In this document: piece by piece, positions 18,689 through 27,411 of the stretch
Layout: each line of letters starts with the position of its first letter
Numbering within the stretch: the first letter of the stretch is position 1
NCBI RefSeq assembly: GCF_900102745.1
Contig: NZ_FMZF01000006.1
Coordinates: 29,489-93,488 of the forward strand
Origin: Geodermatophilus telluris
GTDB taxonomy: Bacteria; Actinomycetota; Actinomycetes; Mycobacteriales; Geodermatophilaceae
Length of the DNA: 64,000 bases
Direction: 5' to 3'
Notes under the pieces: generated by a model
Told to the model about the DNA's origin: nothing
The model's input: the letters and a program-made list of their open reading frames with translations, nothing else
The model's database searches: none
Position numbers and translations under genes: made by a program

Positions 18689-19615
18689 TCAGTCCTCGCG
18701 CTGGGACTCGGCATCCGGTCGAGTCTGGGACTCGGCATCCAGTCGAGTTCTGGACGCCCTGACCACGCCGATCACCAGCGCGACGACGTCGCGGGCGTCG
18801 TTGCGCCGGACCACCCAGGTGTTCATGGGCTGACCGAGGTCCTGGACCGGACGCCACGCCCAGTCGGGCAACTGTCGCACCGCGGTGTGCGAGCTCACCA
18901 GCACCGCGTCGGCCTCCGCGGCCTCGGCGCAGGCCCGCGAGTGCTCGACGAACCGGGCGAAGATCCACACCGGGCTGATGCCGGACGAACTCGCGGCGGC
19001 CAGTATCCCGTCCTGTTGGGTGGGGATCTGGTCGCGGGAGTGGACCAGGACCCGCAGCTGGTCGAGGTCGGCGAGCCGGTAGGAGGCGGCGCTGGCGAGC
19101 GGGTGGTCCGGGCGCACGGCAACACCCAGTGGGTCGCTCGCGAGCAGGGCGGACCAGGTGTCAGCCGGCGGGAGCTGATGGACCACGGCCACGTCCAAGC
19201 GCCCCTGGGTGAGCAGTCGTAGTTGCTCGGCGCTCCCGGCCTCGACGAATCGCACATCAGCGCCGGGAACGTGGCGCAGCAGTCCGCGCGCGACCTCGGA
19301 CGTCCACTCGGTCGACAGACCGGGGGGTAGACCGATCTGGACGAGCTCGCGCGGCGGCGTCTCGGCCCGCACCACCTCCCCGATCGAATCTGCCATGGCC
19401 ACCACCTGCCGAGCGTGAGCGACGAACACCCGCCCGGCCGCGGTGACCGTGGCCCCGCTCGCTCCGCGAACGAACAGTTCTTCGCCCAGCTCCTTCTCGA
19501 CGTCACGGACCTGACGGCTGAGCGAGGGCTGGGCGATCAGCAACGCCTCCGCTGCCCTGCCGAAGGACCCGTGACGGGCGACGGCCAGGACGTAGCGCAT
19601 GTGGCGGAGCTCCAC
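18689..19615 (-). CDS. LysR-family transcriptional regulator
   Basis: The protein (308 residues from GTG 19615; ATG 19645 would add ten) has a classic LysR N-terminus, VELRHMRYVLAVARHGSFGRAAEALLIAQPSLSRQ, followed by a substrate-binding domain whose effector is unknown. LysR proteins usually control a divergent neighbour; here the TIM-barrel isomerase gene starts about 100-120 bp away on the other strand, so the isomerase-SDR-MFS operon is the likely target. The C-terminus contains a duplicated eight-residue unit (TRLDAESQ, TRPDAESQ) from a 24-bp tandem repeat. Confidence 0.9.
   Translation of the reverse strand: MELRHMRYVLAVARHGSFGRAAEALLIAQPSLSRQVRDVEKELGEELFVRGASGATVTAAGRVFVAHARQVVAMADSIGEVVRAETPPRELVQIGLPPGLSTEWTSEVARGLLRHVPGADVRFVEAGSAEQLRLLTQGRLDVAVVHQLPPADTWSALLASDPLGVAVRPDHPLASAASYRLADLDQLRVLVHSRDQIPTQQDGILAAASSSGISPVWIFARFVEHSRACAEAAEADAVLVSSHTAVRQLPDWAWRPVQDLGQPMNTWVVRRNDARDVVALVIGVVRASRTRLDAESQTRPDAESQRED
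18701..18748. repeat. 24-bp tandem duplication in the LysR gene tail
   Basis: The unit starting CTGGGACTCGGCATCC occurs twice in tandem (18701-18724, 18725-18748) with one mismatch, in frame, adding eight residues to the extreme C-terminus of the regulator. Probably a recent slippage event. Confidence 0.85.
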
Positions 19616-19738
19616 CGCTCCAGTGTCGTCGCACGGGCGGGCCATGCCCAGCGGGTATGGCCAGGGTGTCGTACCTGGTCTTGGACGGGGCGACGGGCGC
19701 CACCGTTCACTTGTGACGTGGCTGACAACGACGGTGAC

Positions 19739-20578
19739 GTGACCGTGAACCCTCTGGGCGTGTGCTCGATCATGCTCTTCGGGCACACCCCGGAGGAAGC
19801 GATCGAGACGGTCCTGCGCTCGGGTGCGACCGGGATCGAGTGGCGGGTCGACGATCGTGGGCCGGGTGCAGGGTCCGACGTCTTCACCGACAACCGGTGC
19901 ACCCTGCGTTTCGAGGACGTCGCCAGAACCGTGGAACGGTGTCGCCGGGCCGGACTCGAGGTCGTCGGCCTGGACACCTATGTCGACACCGGCGACGTGG
20001 CGACTGCTCGTCGCGCAGCCGCCGCCGCGGCTGAGGCCGGCGTCGGCTGGTTCCGTTTCCGGGCGCCGTGGCGCGATGGGACGGCGTGGTCGGAGCAGGC
20101 GCAGGCCGCCCGTCGGTTCGTCGACGAGCTGGAGAGGATCACCTCGCGACACGGAGTGCGGGCGCTGCTCGAGCTGCACCAGCGCTCGATCTGCCCGAGC
20201 GCTTCGCTGACCGCCCGGATCCTCGACGGGGCTGACCCCGCTCTGATCGGTGCGATCTACGACGCCGGGAACCTGCTGGTGGAGGGGTACGAGGACCACG
20301 ACACCGCGATCGAGCTCCTGGGCGCCCACCTGGCACACGTACACGTCAAGAACGCCCGTTACGTTCCCTCCGAGCCCGGCATCCCCTGGGTCTTGCAGTG
20401 GTCTCCGATGGACGACGGCCTGCTCGACGTCGTCGCCCTGCGCCGGGCACTGCACCGCGGCGGCTACCGAGGCTGGCTCTCGCTCGAGGACTTCACTGCC
20501 GACCTCGCTCCGGTCGAGGCGCTGCGTCGAGGACTCGAGGTCCTGGACCGGGCCGAGCCCGCGATGGTGACGGCATGA
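19739..20578 (+). CDS. Sugar phosphate isomerase/epimerase-family TIM-barrel protein
   Basis: This 279-residue protein (GTG 19739; GTG 19718 is an alternative) belongs to the xylose-isomerase-like TIM-barrel / AP endonuclease 2 superfamily. The expected metal ligands are visible: Glu in ALLELHQRS near 145, Asp in IYDAGNLL near 176, His in HVHVKNARY near 204 and Glu in WLSLEDF near 250. Members isomerise or epimerise keto sugars, inosose or hydroxypyruvate, and some dehydrate 3-dehydroshikimate. The stop overlaps the ATG of the SDR gene. The presence of a dehydroquinate-synthase-like fusion across the LysR gene makes a cyclitol-type substrate worth considering (inference). Confidence 0.82.
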   Translation: MTVNPLGVCSIMLFGHTPEEAIETVLRSGATGIEWRVDDRGPGAGSDVFTDNRCTLRFEDVARTVERCRRAGLEVVGLDTYVDTGDVATARRAAAAAAEAGVGWFRFRAPWRDGTAWSEQAQAARRFVDELERITSRHGVRALLELHQRSICPSASLTARILDGADPALIGAIYDAGNLLVEGYEDHDTAIELLGAHLAHVHVKNARYVPSEPGIPWVLQWSPMDDGLLDVVALRRALHRGGYRGWLSLEDFTADLAPVEALRRGLEVLDRAEPAMVTA

Positions 20579-21324
20579 GGGCCGAGCGGGTCGCCGTGGT
20601 CACCGGCGGCGCCGGCGGGCTCGGCGCGGCCATCGGGGCCCACCTGAGCGCGTCGGCCGACGTGGTGCTGCTGGCCGACCGCGACCTCGACGGCGCCCGC
20701 ACGCAGGCCGACCGCATCGACCGTGCACAGGCTCACGAGCTCGACGTGGCCGACGACGCCTCGGTCGAGGCGTTCGTCAACGACGTGGGTGAGCGGTTCG
20801 GCCGCATCGACGTCGTGGTCAACAACGCCGCGGTCACCGCGCCTCGCGAGCTGGACTCCTTGCAGCGGGAGGCCTGGGAGCGCGTGATGGCGGTCAACGT
20901 CTGGGGACCGACCGCGTTGTGTCGGGCCGCCGCGGGCCTGTGGCGTAGCACCGGCACCGGTGGGCGGGTCGTCAACATCACCTCGCGTACCTGGCTCTCC
21001 GGGGGGCCGGTGGCCTACGTGACGTCCAAGGCGGCGGTCGTGGGGCTGACCCGCTCGCTGGCCCTGGAGTTCGCGCCGCTGGGCGTGACCGTCAACGCGG
21101 TCGCTCCGAGCATGGTCGCCACACCGTTCACCCGGACTGGACGCACCGAAGCCGAGTACGCGGCCTTCGAGGCCAAGCACCTGGCGATGACCCCGATGGG
21201 GCGATTCGCCACTCCGGACGACATCGCCGAAGCAGTCGGGTTCCTGGCCTCGCCCGGAGCCGGCTTCATCACCGGCGAGGTCCTGCACGTGTGCGGCGGC
21301 GCGCAGCTCGCGCCTTCGCCCTGA
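20575..21324 (+). CDS. Short-chain dehydrogenase/reductase
   Basis: The 249-residue classical SDR has the nucleotide motif TGGAGGLGAAI near residue 9, NNAAV near 80, and the catalytic Ser (NITSRTW), Tyr and Lys (AYVTSK) near 130-150. The Asp after the second strand (ADRDLD) suggests NAD rather than NADP. It is translationally coupled to the TIM-barrel gene (ATGA overlap), so the two probably act on the same polyol or keto-sugar. Confidence 0.88.
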   Translation: MRAERVAVVTGGAGGLGAAIGAHLSASADVVLLADRDLDGARTQADRIDRAQAHELDVADDASVEAFVNDVGERFGRIDVVVNNAAVTAPRELDSLQREAWERVMAVNVWGPTALCRAAAGLWRSTGTGGRVVNITSRTWLSGGPVAYVTSKAAVVGLTRSLALEFAPLGVTVNAVAPSMVATPFTRTGRTEAEYAAFEAKHLAMTPMGRFATPDDIAEAVGFLASPGAGFITGEVLHVCGGAQLAPSP

Positions 21325-21410
21325 GCAGTCCTGCTCGCGCACCAGCTCGCACCGCACTCAATCCGTGGCCGGGATGACCCGGACCCGTGGCTCTCGATGA
21401 GGAGTACCCG

Positions 21411-22688
21411 ATGACGACCGACCTGAGCCGTCCTCCTGCGGACGGCACCACCGACACCGGCCGAGCATGGATGCCCTGGGCGGTGACCGCCGCCGCCGCC
21501 GGCGCGCACGTCCTGGTGTTCTTGGACAAGGGCCTGCTCGGCCTGGTCGCCACTCCCATCCGCACCGAGTTCGGCATGTCCGCGACGACCTACGGGCTGA
21601 TCAGCAGCGCGACCTATCTCCTCACCATGGTCAGTTGCCTGGCGATCGCGCTGTCCGGGCGTCGGGTGTCGACCCGTGCGGTGCTCCTGGGCTGTGGCGC
21701 GTTGATCGCCCTCGGTCAGATCCCAGCAGCCCTGGCAGGGGGCGCCCTGATGCTCATCGCGAGCCGGGTCGTGGTCGGTACCGCCGAGGGCCCGGCCGTA
21801 CCGCTGGCTCACACCGCCGCCTACTCCTGGTTCCCTGCCAGCCGACGAGGCCTACCCGCCGCCATCATCACCAGCGGCGCGTCGTTCTCCAAGATCGCCC
21901 TCTTGCCGGTCATCTCCCTGCTGGTGGTCACTCTCGGCTGGCGGATCGGGTTCGTCGCCATCGGTGTCGTTGCCCTGGTGTGGCTGACCGTGTGGTACTT
22001 CCTCGGTCGGACGGGCCCGCACGCCGGCACCGACCCGACCGCTCCGGCGCGCAGCGATCGCAGCTGGATGCGCGGGCTGCTCACCCCGACCATGCTCGCC
22101 TGCCTGTTCGCCACCTTCGCCCAGGGCGCATTGGCCGCGGTCGTCTTCACCTGGCTGCCGTCCTACTTCCAGAACGCGCTCGGCTTCTCCGCTGCCGCCT
22201 CCGGCACGCTGTTCGCACTCCCCAGCGTCGCCGGGCTCGGTGCACTGTTCCTCATCGGCGGACTGGGCGACCGGATCATGCGCCGCGGCGCCCCTGCGCG
22301 TGTCGGCCGCGGTCGGGTCGGCGGCATCTGCCTCCTGGCGTCAGGTCTCGTGCTCGCCGCGATCCCGCTACTGGACGCCCCCGTCGTAGCGGTCGCCGCA
22401 GTCATCCTCGGCTACGGCTTCTCGGTCACGGTCAACACCGTCACCTTCCCGGTCGTGTCGGAACTGTTCGAGGCGGCCCACCGAGCCGGTGCGCTGGCCA
22501 TGATCACCGTGGCGTCCGCAGCAGCCGGCGTCATCAGTCCGCTCATCGCCGGTCGTCTCATCGACACCGGGGTCGCCCCGGGGAGCGGCTACACCGCATC
22601 CTTCCTCGTCTTCGGGCTCGTGCTCGCACTCGGTGGGCTGGTCTTCGCCCTGGCGGTCGACCCCGTCCGGGACCGCGCGTCGGCCTGA
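21411..22688 (+). CDS. Major facilitator superfamily transporter
   Basis: The 425-residue protein has twelve predicted membrane segments and resembles anion:cation or organic-acid symporters of the MFS. The start is set by an AGGAG (about 21400) seven bases before ATG 21411. It follows the SDR gene by 86 bp in the same direction and probably imports the substrate of the isomerase/SDR pair. The substrate cannot be read from sequence. Confidence 0.85.
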   Translation: MTTDLSRPPADGTTDTGRAWMPWAVTAAAAGAHVLVFLDKGLLGLVATPIRTEFGMSATTYGLISSATYLLTMVSCLAIALSGRRVSTRAVLLGCGALIALGQIPAALAGGALMLIASRVVVGTAEGPAVPLAHTAAYSWFPASRRGLPAAIITSGASFSKIALLPVISLLVVTLGWRIGFVAIGVVALVWLTVWYFLGRTGPHAGTDPTAPARSDRSWMRGLLTPTMLACLFATFAQGALAAVVFTWLPSYFQNALGFSAAASGTLFALPSVAGLGALFLIGGLGDRIMRRGAPARVGRGRVGGICLLASGLVLAAIPLLDAPVVAVAAVILGYGFSVTVNTVTFPVVSELFEAAHRAGALAMITVASAAAGVISPLIAGRLIDTGVAPGSGYTASFLVFGLVLALGGLVFALAVDPVRDRASA

Positions 22689-22771
22689 CCCGAGCCACCT
22701 GCCCTCGACCGCCGGCGGTCTGCGATGCCCGCCGGCGGTCACCTGAGGACGACTGGAGATCGGAGCCGGCT

Positions 22772-23374
22772 GTGGAACAACTCGAGCCCGCGCTGCGCGG
22801 ACACGGAGTGCGCGGGGAGCGCATCTCCACCCCGGCCGGGCCGGGGGTCGAGCTCGACGATCCGACTGTGGCCGACTCCTGGGCCGCCGCCGAGGAGCTG
22901 GACACCGCGGTGCTCATCCACCCGGAGGGCTGGGCGCTGGGGGAGCGACTGGACGCCCACAACTCGTCCCATTCGGTCGGGCACCCGACCGGGGCGGCGC
23001 TGGCGCTGTTGCGAACCGTCTTCGCCGGCCTGCTCGAGCGCCATCCGCGGCTGCGGATCCGGTCGGCGTGCGACAGCGGCTACCTCGCCGGCTACGTCAT
23101 GCGCGCCGGCCATGCATGGTCAGGCCGGCCGGACGCGCACACCACCGAGCAGCTGCCGCGGTGCACCGGGGTCGACTCGCTCGTCCACCCGCCCGGTCAG
23201 CTGCACCACCTCGTCGACGTCATGCGTCCCATCCAGGTGACGCTGGGCAGCGACCTCCCCCGCGACACGGGCGTCGAGGACCCCGTCGGTCGGCTGGAGG
23301 CCGGCCTCGACGTCGCCACCACCGACGCCATCCGCGGAGGCGCCGCCGCCGGCCTGCTCGGACTGGACAGGTGA
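22772..23374 (+). pseudogene. Truncated amidohydrolase (ACMSD-like), probable relic
   Basis: The 200 codons from GTG 22772 match only the C-terminal half of amidohydrolases of the 2-amino-3-carboxymuconate semialdehyde decarboxylase family: WAAAEELDTAVLIHPEGW, GLLERHPRLRI, DSLVHPP and LGSDLP. The N-terminal HxH metal site is absent. The segment that normally carries a metal-binding His (FAHGGG-like) reads SACDSGY. The last Asp (LGSD) is kept. Truncation plus loss of a ligand argue that it is not a working enzyme. Confidence 0.7.
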
Positions 23375-23402
23375 GGAGTCGGTGGGATCGCCTGACCTCG
23401 CC

Positions 23403-24548
23403 TCACCACTCGGCGAGGCTGCCGTCGGCGTGCCGCCAGACGGGGGACCGCCACCGGTGGCCCGTGGCCGCCGCGGTGCGCACCGCTTGCTCGTCCACCT
23501 CGATCCCCAGGCCCGGGGCGGTCAGCCGTTCGACGAAGCCGTCCCGCAACTCGAACACCGACGGGTCGAGCAGGTGGTCGAGGGTGTCGGCGCCGACGTT
23601 GTAGTGGATGCCGAGGCTGGTTTCCTGGATCAGCGCGTTGGGGCTGGCCAGGTCCACCTGCAGGCAGGCCGCCAGCGCGATCGGCCCCAGGGGGCAGTGG
23701 GGTGCGAGGGCCACGCCGTAGGTCTCGGCGAGCGCGGCGATGCGCCGGCACTCGGAGATCCCGCCGGCGTGGGACAGGTCCGGCTGGACGACGGCGATCC
23801 CGCTGTCGAGCGCCGTGCGGAAATCCCACCGCGAGTACAGCCGCTCCCCGGTCGCGATCGGCACCGTCGTCGAGGCACAGATCCGCGACAGCTCGGTGAG
23901 GAGCTCGGGTACCACGGGTTCCTCGACGAAGAGCGGTCGCAGCGGCTCGAGCTCCTGGCAGAGCACGCGAGCGAGGGCGGGGGAGACCCGGCCGTGGAAG
24001 TCGACGGCGACGTCTCGATCCGGACCGAGCACCTCCCGCACCGCGGCCACGCGGTCGACGACGGCCCGGATCTCGCTCACGGACTCCAGTGAGCGCAGGC
24101 GACCGCCGGCGTTCATCTTCACGGCCGTGTACCCCGCCGCCACCCGTTCGGCCGCCCCGGCCGCGACCTCGGCGGGCTCGTCCCCGCCGACCCAGCCGTA
24201 CATCCGCACGCGATCGCGCACCGGCCCGCCCAGGAGGTCGTGCACCGGGACACCGAGCGCCTTGCCCTTGATGTCCCACAGGGCCTGGTCGATACCGGCG
24301 ACGGCACTGGAGAGGATCGGGCCGCCGCGGTAGAAGCCACCGCGGGTCATCGTCTGCCACAGGTCCTCGATGCGGGACGCCTCCGCGCCGACGAGGTCGT
24401 CGGCCAGCTCGTCGACAGCGGCCGCCACCGTGTGCGCGCGGCCCTCGACGACCGGCTCGCCCCAGCCCACCACTCCCTCGTCGGTCTCCACGCGCAAGAA
24501 CAGCCAGCGGGGTGGGACGAGGAACGTCTCCAGGCGGGTGATCTTCAC
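23403..24548 (-). CDS. dgoD: D-galactonate dehydratase
   Basis: The 381-residue enolase-superfamily protein matches DgoD in length and motifs. It dehydrates D-galactonate to 2-keto-3-deoxygalactonate. Mg ligands and catalytic residues are visible: AVDFHGR near 183 (Asp and general-acid His), FVEEP near 209, ATGERLY near 235 and the catalytic His in LAPHCPLGP near 285. The start is GTG 24548, in VKITRLETF, preceded by AGGGG. It is divergent from the ABC importer operon and shares its promoter region. The set of neighbouring enzymes supports a galactonate route. Confidence 0.93.
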   Translation of the reverse strand: MKITRLETFLVPPRWLFLRVETDEGVVGWGEPVVEGRAHTVAAAVDELADDLVGAEASRIEDLWQTMTRGGFYRGGPILSSAVAGIDQALWDIKGKALGVPVHDLLGGPVRDRVRMYGWVGGDEPAEVAAGAAERVAAGYTAVKMNAGGRLRSLESVSEIRAVVDRVAAVREVLGPDRDVAVDFHGRVSPALARVLCQELEPLRPLFVEEPVVPELLTELSRICASTTVPIATGERLYSRWDFRTALDSGIAVVQPDLSHAGGISECRRIAALAETYGVALAPHCPLGPIALAACLQVDLASPNALIQETSLGIHYNVGADTLDHLLDPSVFELRDGFVERLTAPGLGIEVDEQAVRTAAATGHRWRSPVWRHADGSLAEW

Positions 24549-24629
24549 GAACCGTCCCCTCTGCACTCTGCCGGCGCCGGACCACGCCTCCGGTCCTGCT
24601 CGGGACGGAGGCCGACTCAGTGTGGCGTA

Positions 24630-24664
24630 GTTGACACTCCGCCGCACACATTGGTATGAAAATA
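24630..24664 (+). promoter_or_regulatory. Probable promoter of the sugar importer operon
   Basis: TTGACA at 24630-24635 is followed, after 18 bases, by TATGAA at 24654-24659, an unusually good sigma70-type promoter for this genome, in an AT-rich patch. A small dyad TATG-7-CATA overlaps the -10 region (24654-24668) and could be the GntR operator. The binding-protein gene starts about 45 bp downstream. Confidence 0.6.
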
Positions 24665-24710
24665 GCATAAATGTTGTGACCTGGGCCGCAGGCTCGGAGA
24701 TGGAGTGAAG

Positions 24711-25745
24711 ATGCTGTCCTCAACCCGGCGCCGCCCCCTGGCGCGCGCCTCGGTCGTCGCCGGCCTGGCACTGGCGACAGTCCTGTCCGCGTGCTCCTCC
24801 GGCCAGGAGGCCGGCTCCGGTGGCGGTTCTGGCGGTGGTTCCGACGACGGCGCGCTGCGCATCGCCTACATCCAGAAGCAGGGCGATCAGCAGTACTTCG
24901 TCGACCAGGCGCAGGGCGCCCAGGAGGCGGCCGACGAGCTCGGCGTGGAGCTCGACGTCGTCGACGTCGGTACGGACGCGAACAAGGCCATCAGCGCGAT
25001 CGACACCGAGGTCGCCCGCGGAGTGGACGGGATCATCATCGTCGTCCCCGACCAGCAGATCGGGCCCACCGTCGCCCAGGCGGCGACCAACGCGGGCGTG
25101 CCGCTGCTGGCGAGTGACGACAGCATCGAGGACGGCTCCGGCAACGCCGTGCCGTTCGTCGGCTTCAACGGCACCCAGATGGGCGAGGCAGTGGGTGAGG
25201 AAGCCGCCCGCCTGTTCACCGAGTCCGGCTGGAACGCGGCGGACACGCGCGTCATCTCGGCCTACAAGCAGGACCTGTCGGTCTGCGCCGACCGCGTGCA
25301 GGGGGCCAGGAGCACCTTCGAGGCGAACGGCGGCGGCGAGGTCGAGGTCATCGACGTCGGGACCGACAACTCCGCCACTGGTGCGCAGGACGAGGCCGGT
25401 GCCGTGATCACCGCCAACCCGGGTGTGAAGCACTGGATCGTCTGGGGCTGCAACGACGAGAACGTCGACGGGGTCGTGACCGCCCTGCAGAACAGCGGCG
25501 TGTCTCCCGACGACATCAACGGCGTCGGGCTCGGTGCCTACCTCGCCTGCAAGCCGTGGGCGGCCGGTGAGGCGACCGGCATGAGGTCGGCGCTGTTCAT
25601 CTCCGGCGCCGAGGTGGGCCGCACCGCCGTCGAGGAGATGGTGCAGGCGCTGCAGGACGGCGAGGACCTGCCCGCCGAGACGTTCGCGAACACGGAGATC
25701 GTCACCGCCGACAACTACGAGGATGCCGGCGTCGTCTGCACCTGA
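24711..25745 (+). CDS. Sugar ABC transporter substrate-binding lipoprotein
   Basis: The protein of 344 residues (ATG 24711 after GGAG; GTG 24705 is an alternative) begins with a lipoprotein signal peptide ending in the lipobox LSAC, then a Gly/Ser-rich linker, then a type I periplasmic-binding fold resembling the arabinose/galactose-binding group (VDGIIIVVPDQQIG, WIVWGCNDENV, GLGAYLACKPW). It would bind the sugar outside the membrane for the ATPase and permease encoded next. Confidence 0.9.
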   Translation: MLSSTRRRPLARASVVAGLALATVLSACSSGQEAGSGGGSGGGSDDGALRIAYIQKQGDQQYFVDQAQGAQEAADELGVELDVVDVGTDANKAISAIDTEVARGVDGIIIVVPDQQIGPTVAQAATNAGVPLLASDDSIEDGSGNAVPFVGFNGTQMGEAVGEEAARLFTESGWNAADTRVISAYKQDLSVCADRVQGARSTFEANGGGEVEVIDVGTDNSATGAQDEAGAVITANPGVKHWIVWGCNDENVDGVVTALQNSGVSPDDINGVGLGAYLACKPWAAGEATGMRSALFISGAEVGRTAVEEMVQALQDGEDLPAETFANTEIVTADNYEDAGVVCT

Positions 25746-25751
25746 CCGGTT

Positions 25752-25785
25752 CCCGGCGGCGCCCGACCTCCCGGGCGCTGCCGGG
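25752..25785 (+). terminator. Intercistronic hairpin behind the binding-protein gene
   Basis: CCCGGC-GGCGCCCG (25752-25765) pairs with CGGGCGC-TGCCGGG (25772-25785). No T-run follows. In ABC sugar operons such hairpins commonly allow more binding protein than membrane components by stabilising or partly terminating the transcript. Confidence 0.55.
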
Positions 25786-25857
25786 TCCCACCCCCTCCAC
25801 CACCCCCTCCACCAGCCCACCCACCGTCCACCCGCTCGCACCGGGCAGGGAGAGCAC

Positions 25858-27411
25858 GTGACCACCACCTCCACACCCCCGACGCTGGTCGCCGAGGGGA
25901 TCGGCAAGTCCTTCGCCGGCGTGCATGCGCTCACCGACGTGACCCTGGAGATCCGACCCGGCGAGGTCCTGGCCCTCATGGGTGAGAACGGGGCCGGGAA
26001 GTCGACCCTGCTGAAGATCCTCTCCGGGGACCAGCCGCCGGACACGGGGACCCTCCGGATGCACGGGGAACCGGTGACCTTCTCCTCGCCGGCCGACGCC
26101 ATGGCCGCCGGGGTCCGCGTCATCTACCAGGAGCCCGAGATCGTCCCGCACGTCTCGGTGGCCGAGAACGTCTACATCGGCCGGCTGCCCGCCACGGCTC
26201 GCCGGTTCAACCGCCGGGCGCTGCGCGAGCGGGTCCGCGCAGACCTGGAGCGGACCGGCTTCACCGGCGCCATCGACCCCGACACCCTCGGCAGCCGGCT
26301 GTCCGCCGCGCAGCGTCAGCTCATCGAGATCCTGCGGGCGCTGACCAGCGACACCGCGGTGCTCGCCTTCGACGAGCCGACGTCGTCGCTGTCCGACGCC
26401 GAGACCGAGTCCCTCTTCCGCCTGATCCGGGAACTCCGGGAGAGCGGCGTGGCGATCGTCTACGTGTCGCACCGGATGAAGGAGATCTTCGAGCTGGCCG
26501 ACCGCATCGCCGTGCTCCGCGACGGGCGGCTGATCGGCGTCCGTCCGGCCGCGGAGACCGACGAGGAGGAACTGGTCCGCATGATGGTCGGCCGCGACCT
26601 CTCCTCCATGTTCCAGCGGAGGCACACCGGGGCGGCCGACCAACCCGTGGCCTCCACGGAGTCCCGCCGACCGGTGCTGGAGCTGCGCGGCGTGACCAGC
26701 GACGACGTCTCCGACGTCGACCTGGTCGTGCACGCCGGCGAGGTCGTCGGCCTCGCCGGACTGGTCGGTGCCGGGCGCTCGGAACTCGCCCGCGCCGTGG
26801 TCGGCGACGTGCCGCTGCGCGGCGGCCAGGTCGTGGTCAACGGCCGGCCCCTGCGGTTGCGCACCCCCGGCGACGCCGTCGCCGCCGGCATCGGCTTCGC
26901 GCCCGAGGAGCGCAAGGCCGACGCGCTGCTGATGCACCGCACCGTGCGGGACAACCTCTCCCTCGCGGTGCTCGACCGGCTCTCCCGGCTGCGCTTCGTC
27001 AGAACGCGAGCGGAGCGGGAGCTGGTCGACCGGTACGTGGAGCAACTCCGGGTGCGCACTCCCAGCCCGGAACAGCAGATCCGCAAGCTCTCCGGTGGCA
27101 ACCAGCAGAAGGTCGTGCTGGCCCGCTGGCTGGCCCGCCGCCCGGACGTCCTGATCCTCGACGAGCCCACCCGGGGCGTCGACGTCGGCGCGAAGGCGGA
27201 GATCTACGCGATCATCGACGAGCTCGCCGCCAGCGGCGTGGCCCTGCTCGTCATCTCGTCGGAGCTGCCCGAGGTGCTCGGGCTCTCCGACCGCATCGTC
27301 GTCATGCAGAACGGCCGGATCGCCGGCGAACTCGACCGCGACGAGGCCACCGAGGAACGCATCCTCGCCCTGGCCATCGCCGACCACGCAGCAGAAGGAG
27401 CCTCCCGGTGA
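25858..27411 (+). CDS. Sugar ABC transporter ATPase (two-domain, RbsA/AraG type)
   Basis: The 517-residue protein has two ABC domains. The first has Walker A GENGAGKST near 44, the signature-like LSAAQRQL and Walker B LAFDEPTSS. The second has a degenerate Walker A (GLVGAGRSE) near 300, the signature LSGGNQQK and LILDEPTRGVD. This asymmetric layout is standard for class 2 sugar importers. The start is GTG 25858 after AGGGAGA. It is coupled to the permease gene by a GTGA overlap. Confidence 0.94.
   Translation: MTTTSTPPTLVAEGIGKSFAGVHALTDVTLEIRPGEVLALMGENGAGKSTLLKILSGDQPPDTGTLRMHGEPVTFSSPADAMAAGVRVIYQEPEIVPHVSVAENVYIGRLPATARRFNRRALRERVRADLERTGFTGAIDPDTLGSRLSAAQRQLIEILRALTSDTAVLAFDEPTSSLSDAETESLFRLIRELRESGVAIVYVSHRMKEIFELADRIAVLRDGRLIGVRPAAETDEEELVRMMVGRDLSSMFQRRHTGAADQPVASTESRRPVLELRGVTSDDVSDVDLVVHAGEVVGLAGLVGAGRSELARAVVGDVPLRGGQVVVNGRPLRLRTPGDAVAAGIGFAPEERKADALLMHRTVRDNLSLAVLDRLSRLRFVRTRAERELVDRYVEQLRVRTPSPEQQIRKLSGGNQQKVVLARWLARRPDVLILDEPTRGVDVGAKAEIYAIIDELAASGVALLVISSELPEVLGLSDRIVVMQNGRIAGELDRDEATEERILALAIADHAAEGASR

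Noticed and set aside
24654..24668. FadR consensus operator in the dgoD intergenic region
   Set aside because: Only a four-base dyad is present and the TTGGT/ACCAA-type core is incomplete, so it is mentioned with the promoter and not listed as an operator.
25786..25840. Cytosine-rich CCACCCCCT-like tract before the ABC ATPase gene
   Set aside because: A short imperfect low-complexity run with no repeat register; not a CRISPR or defined tandem array.
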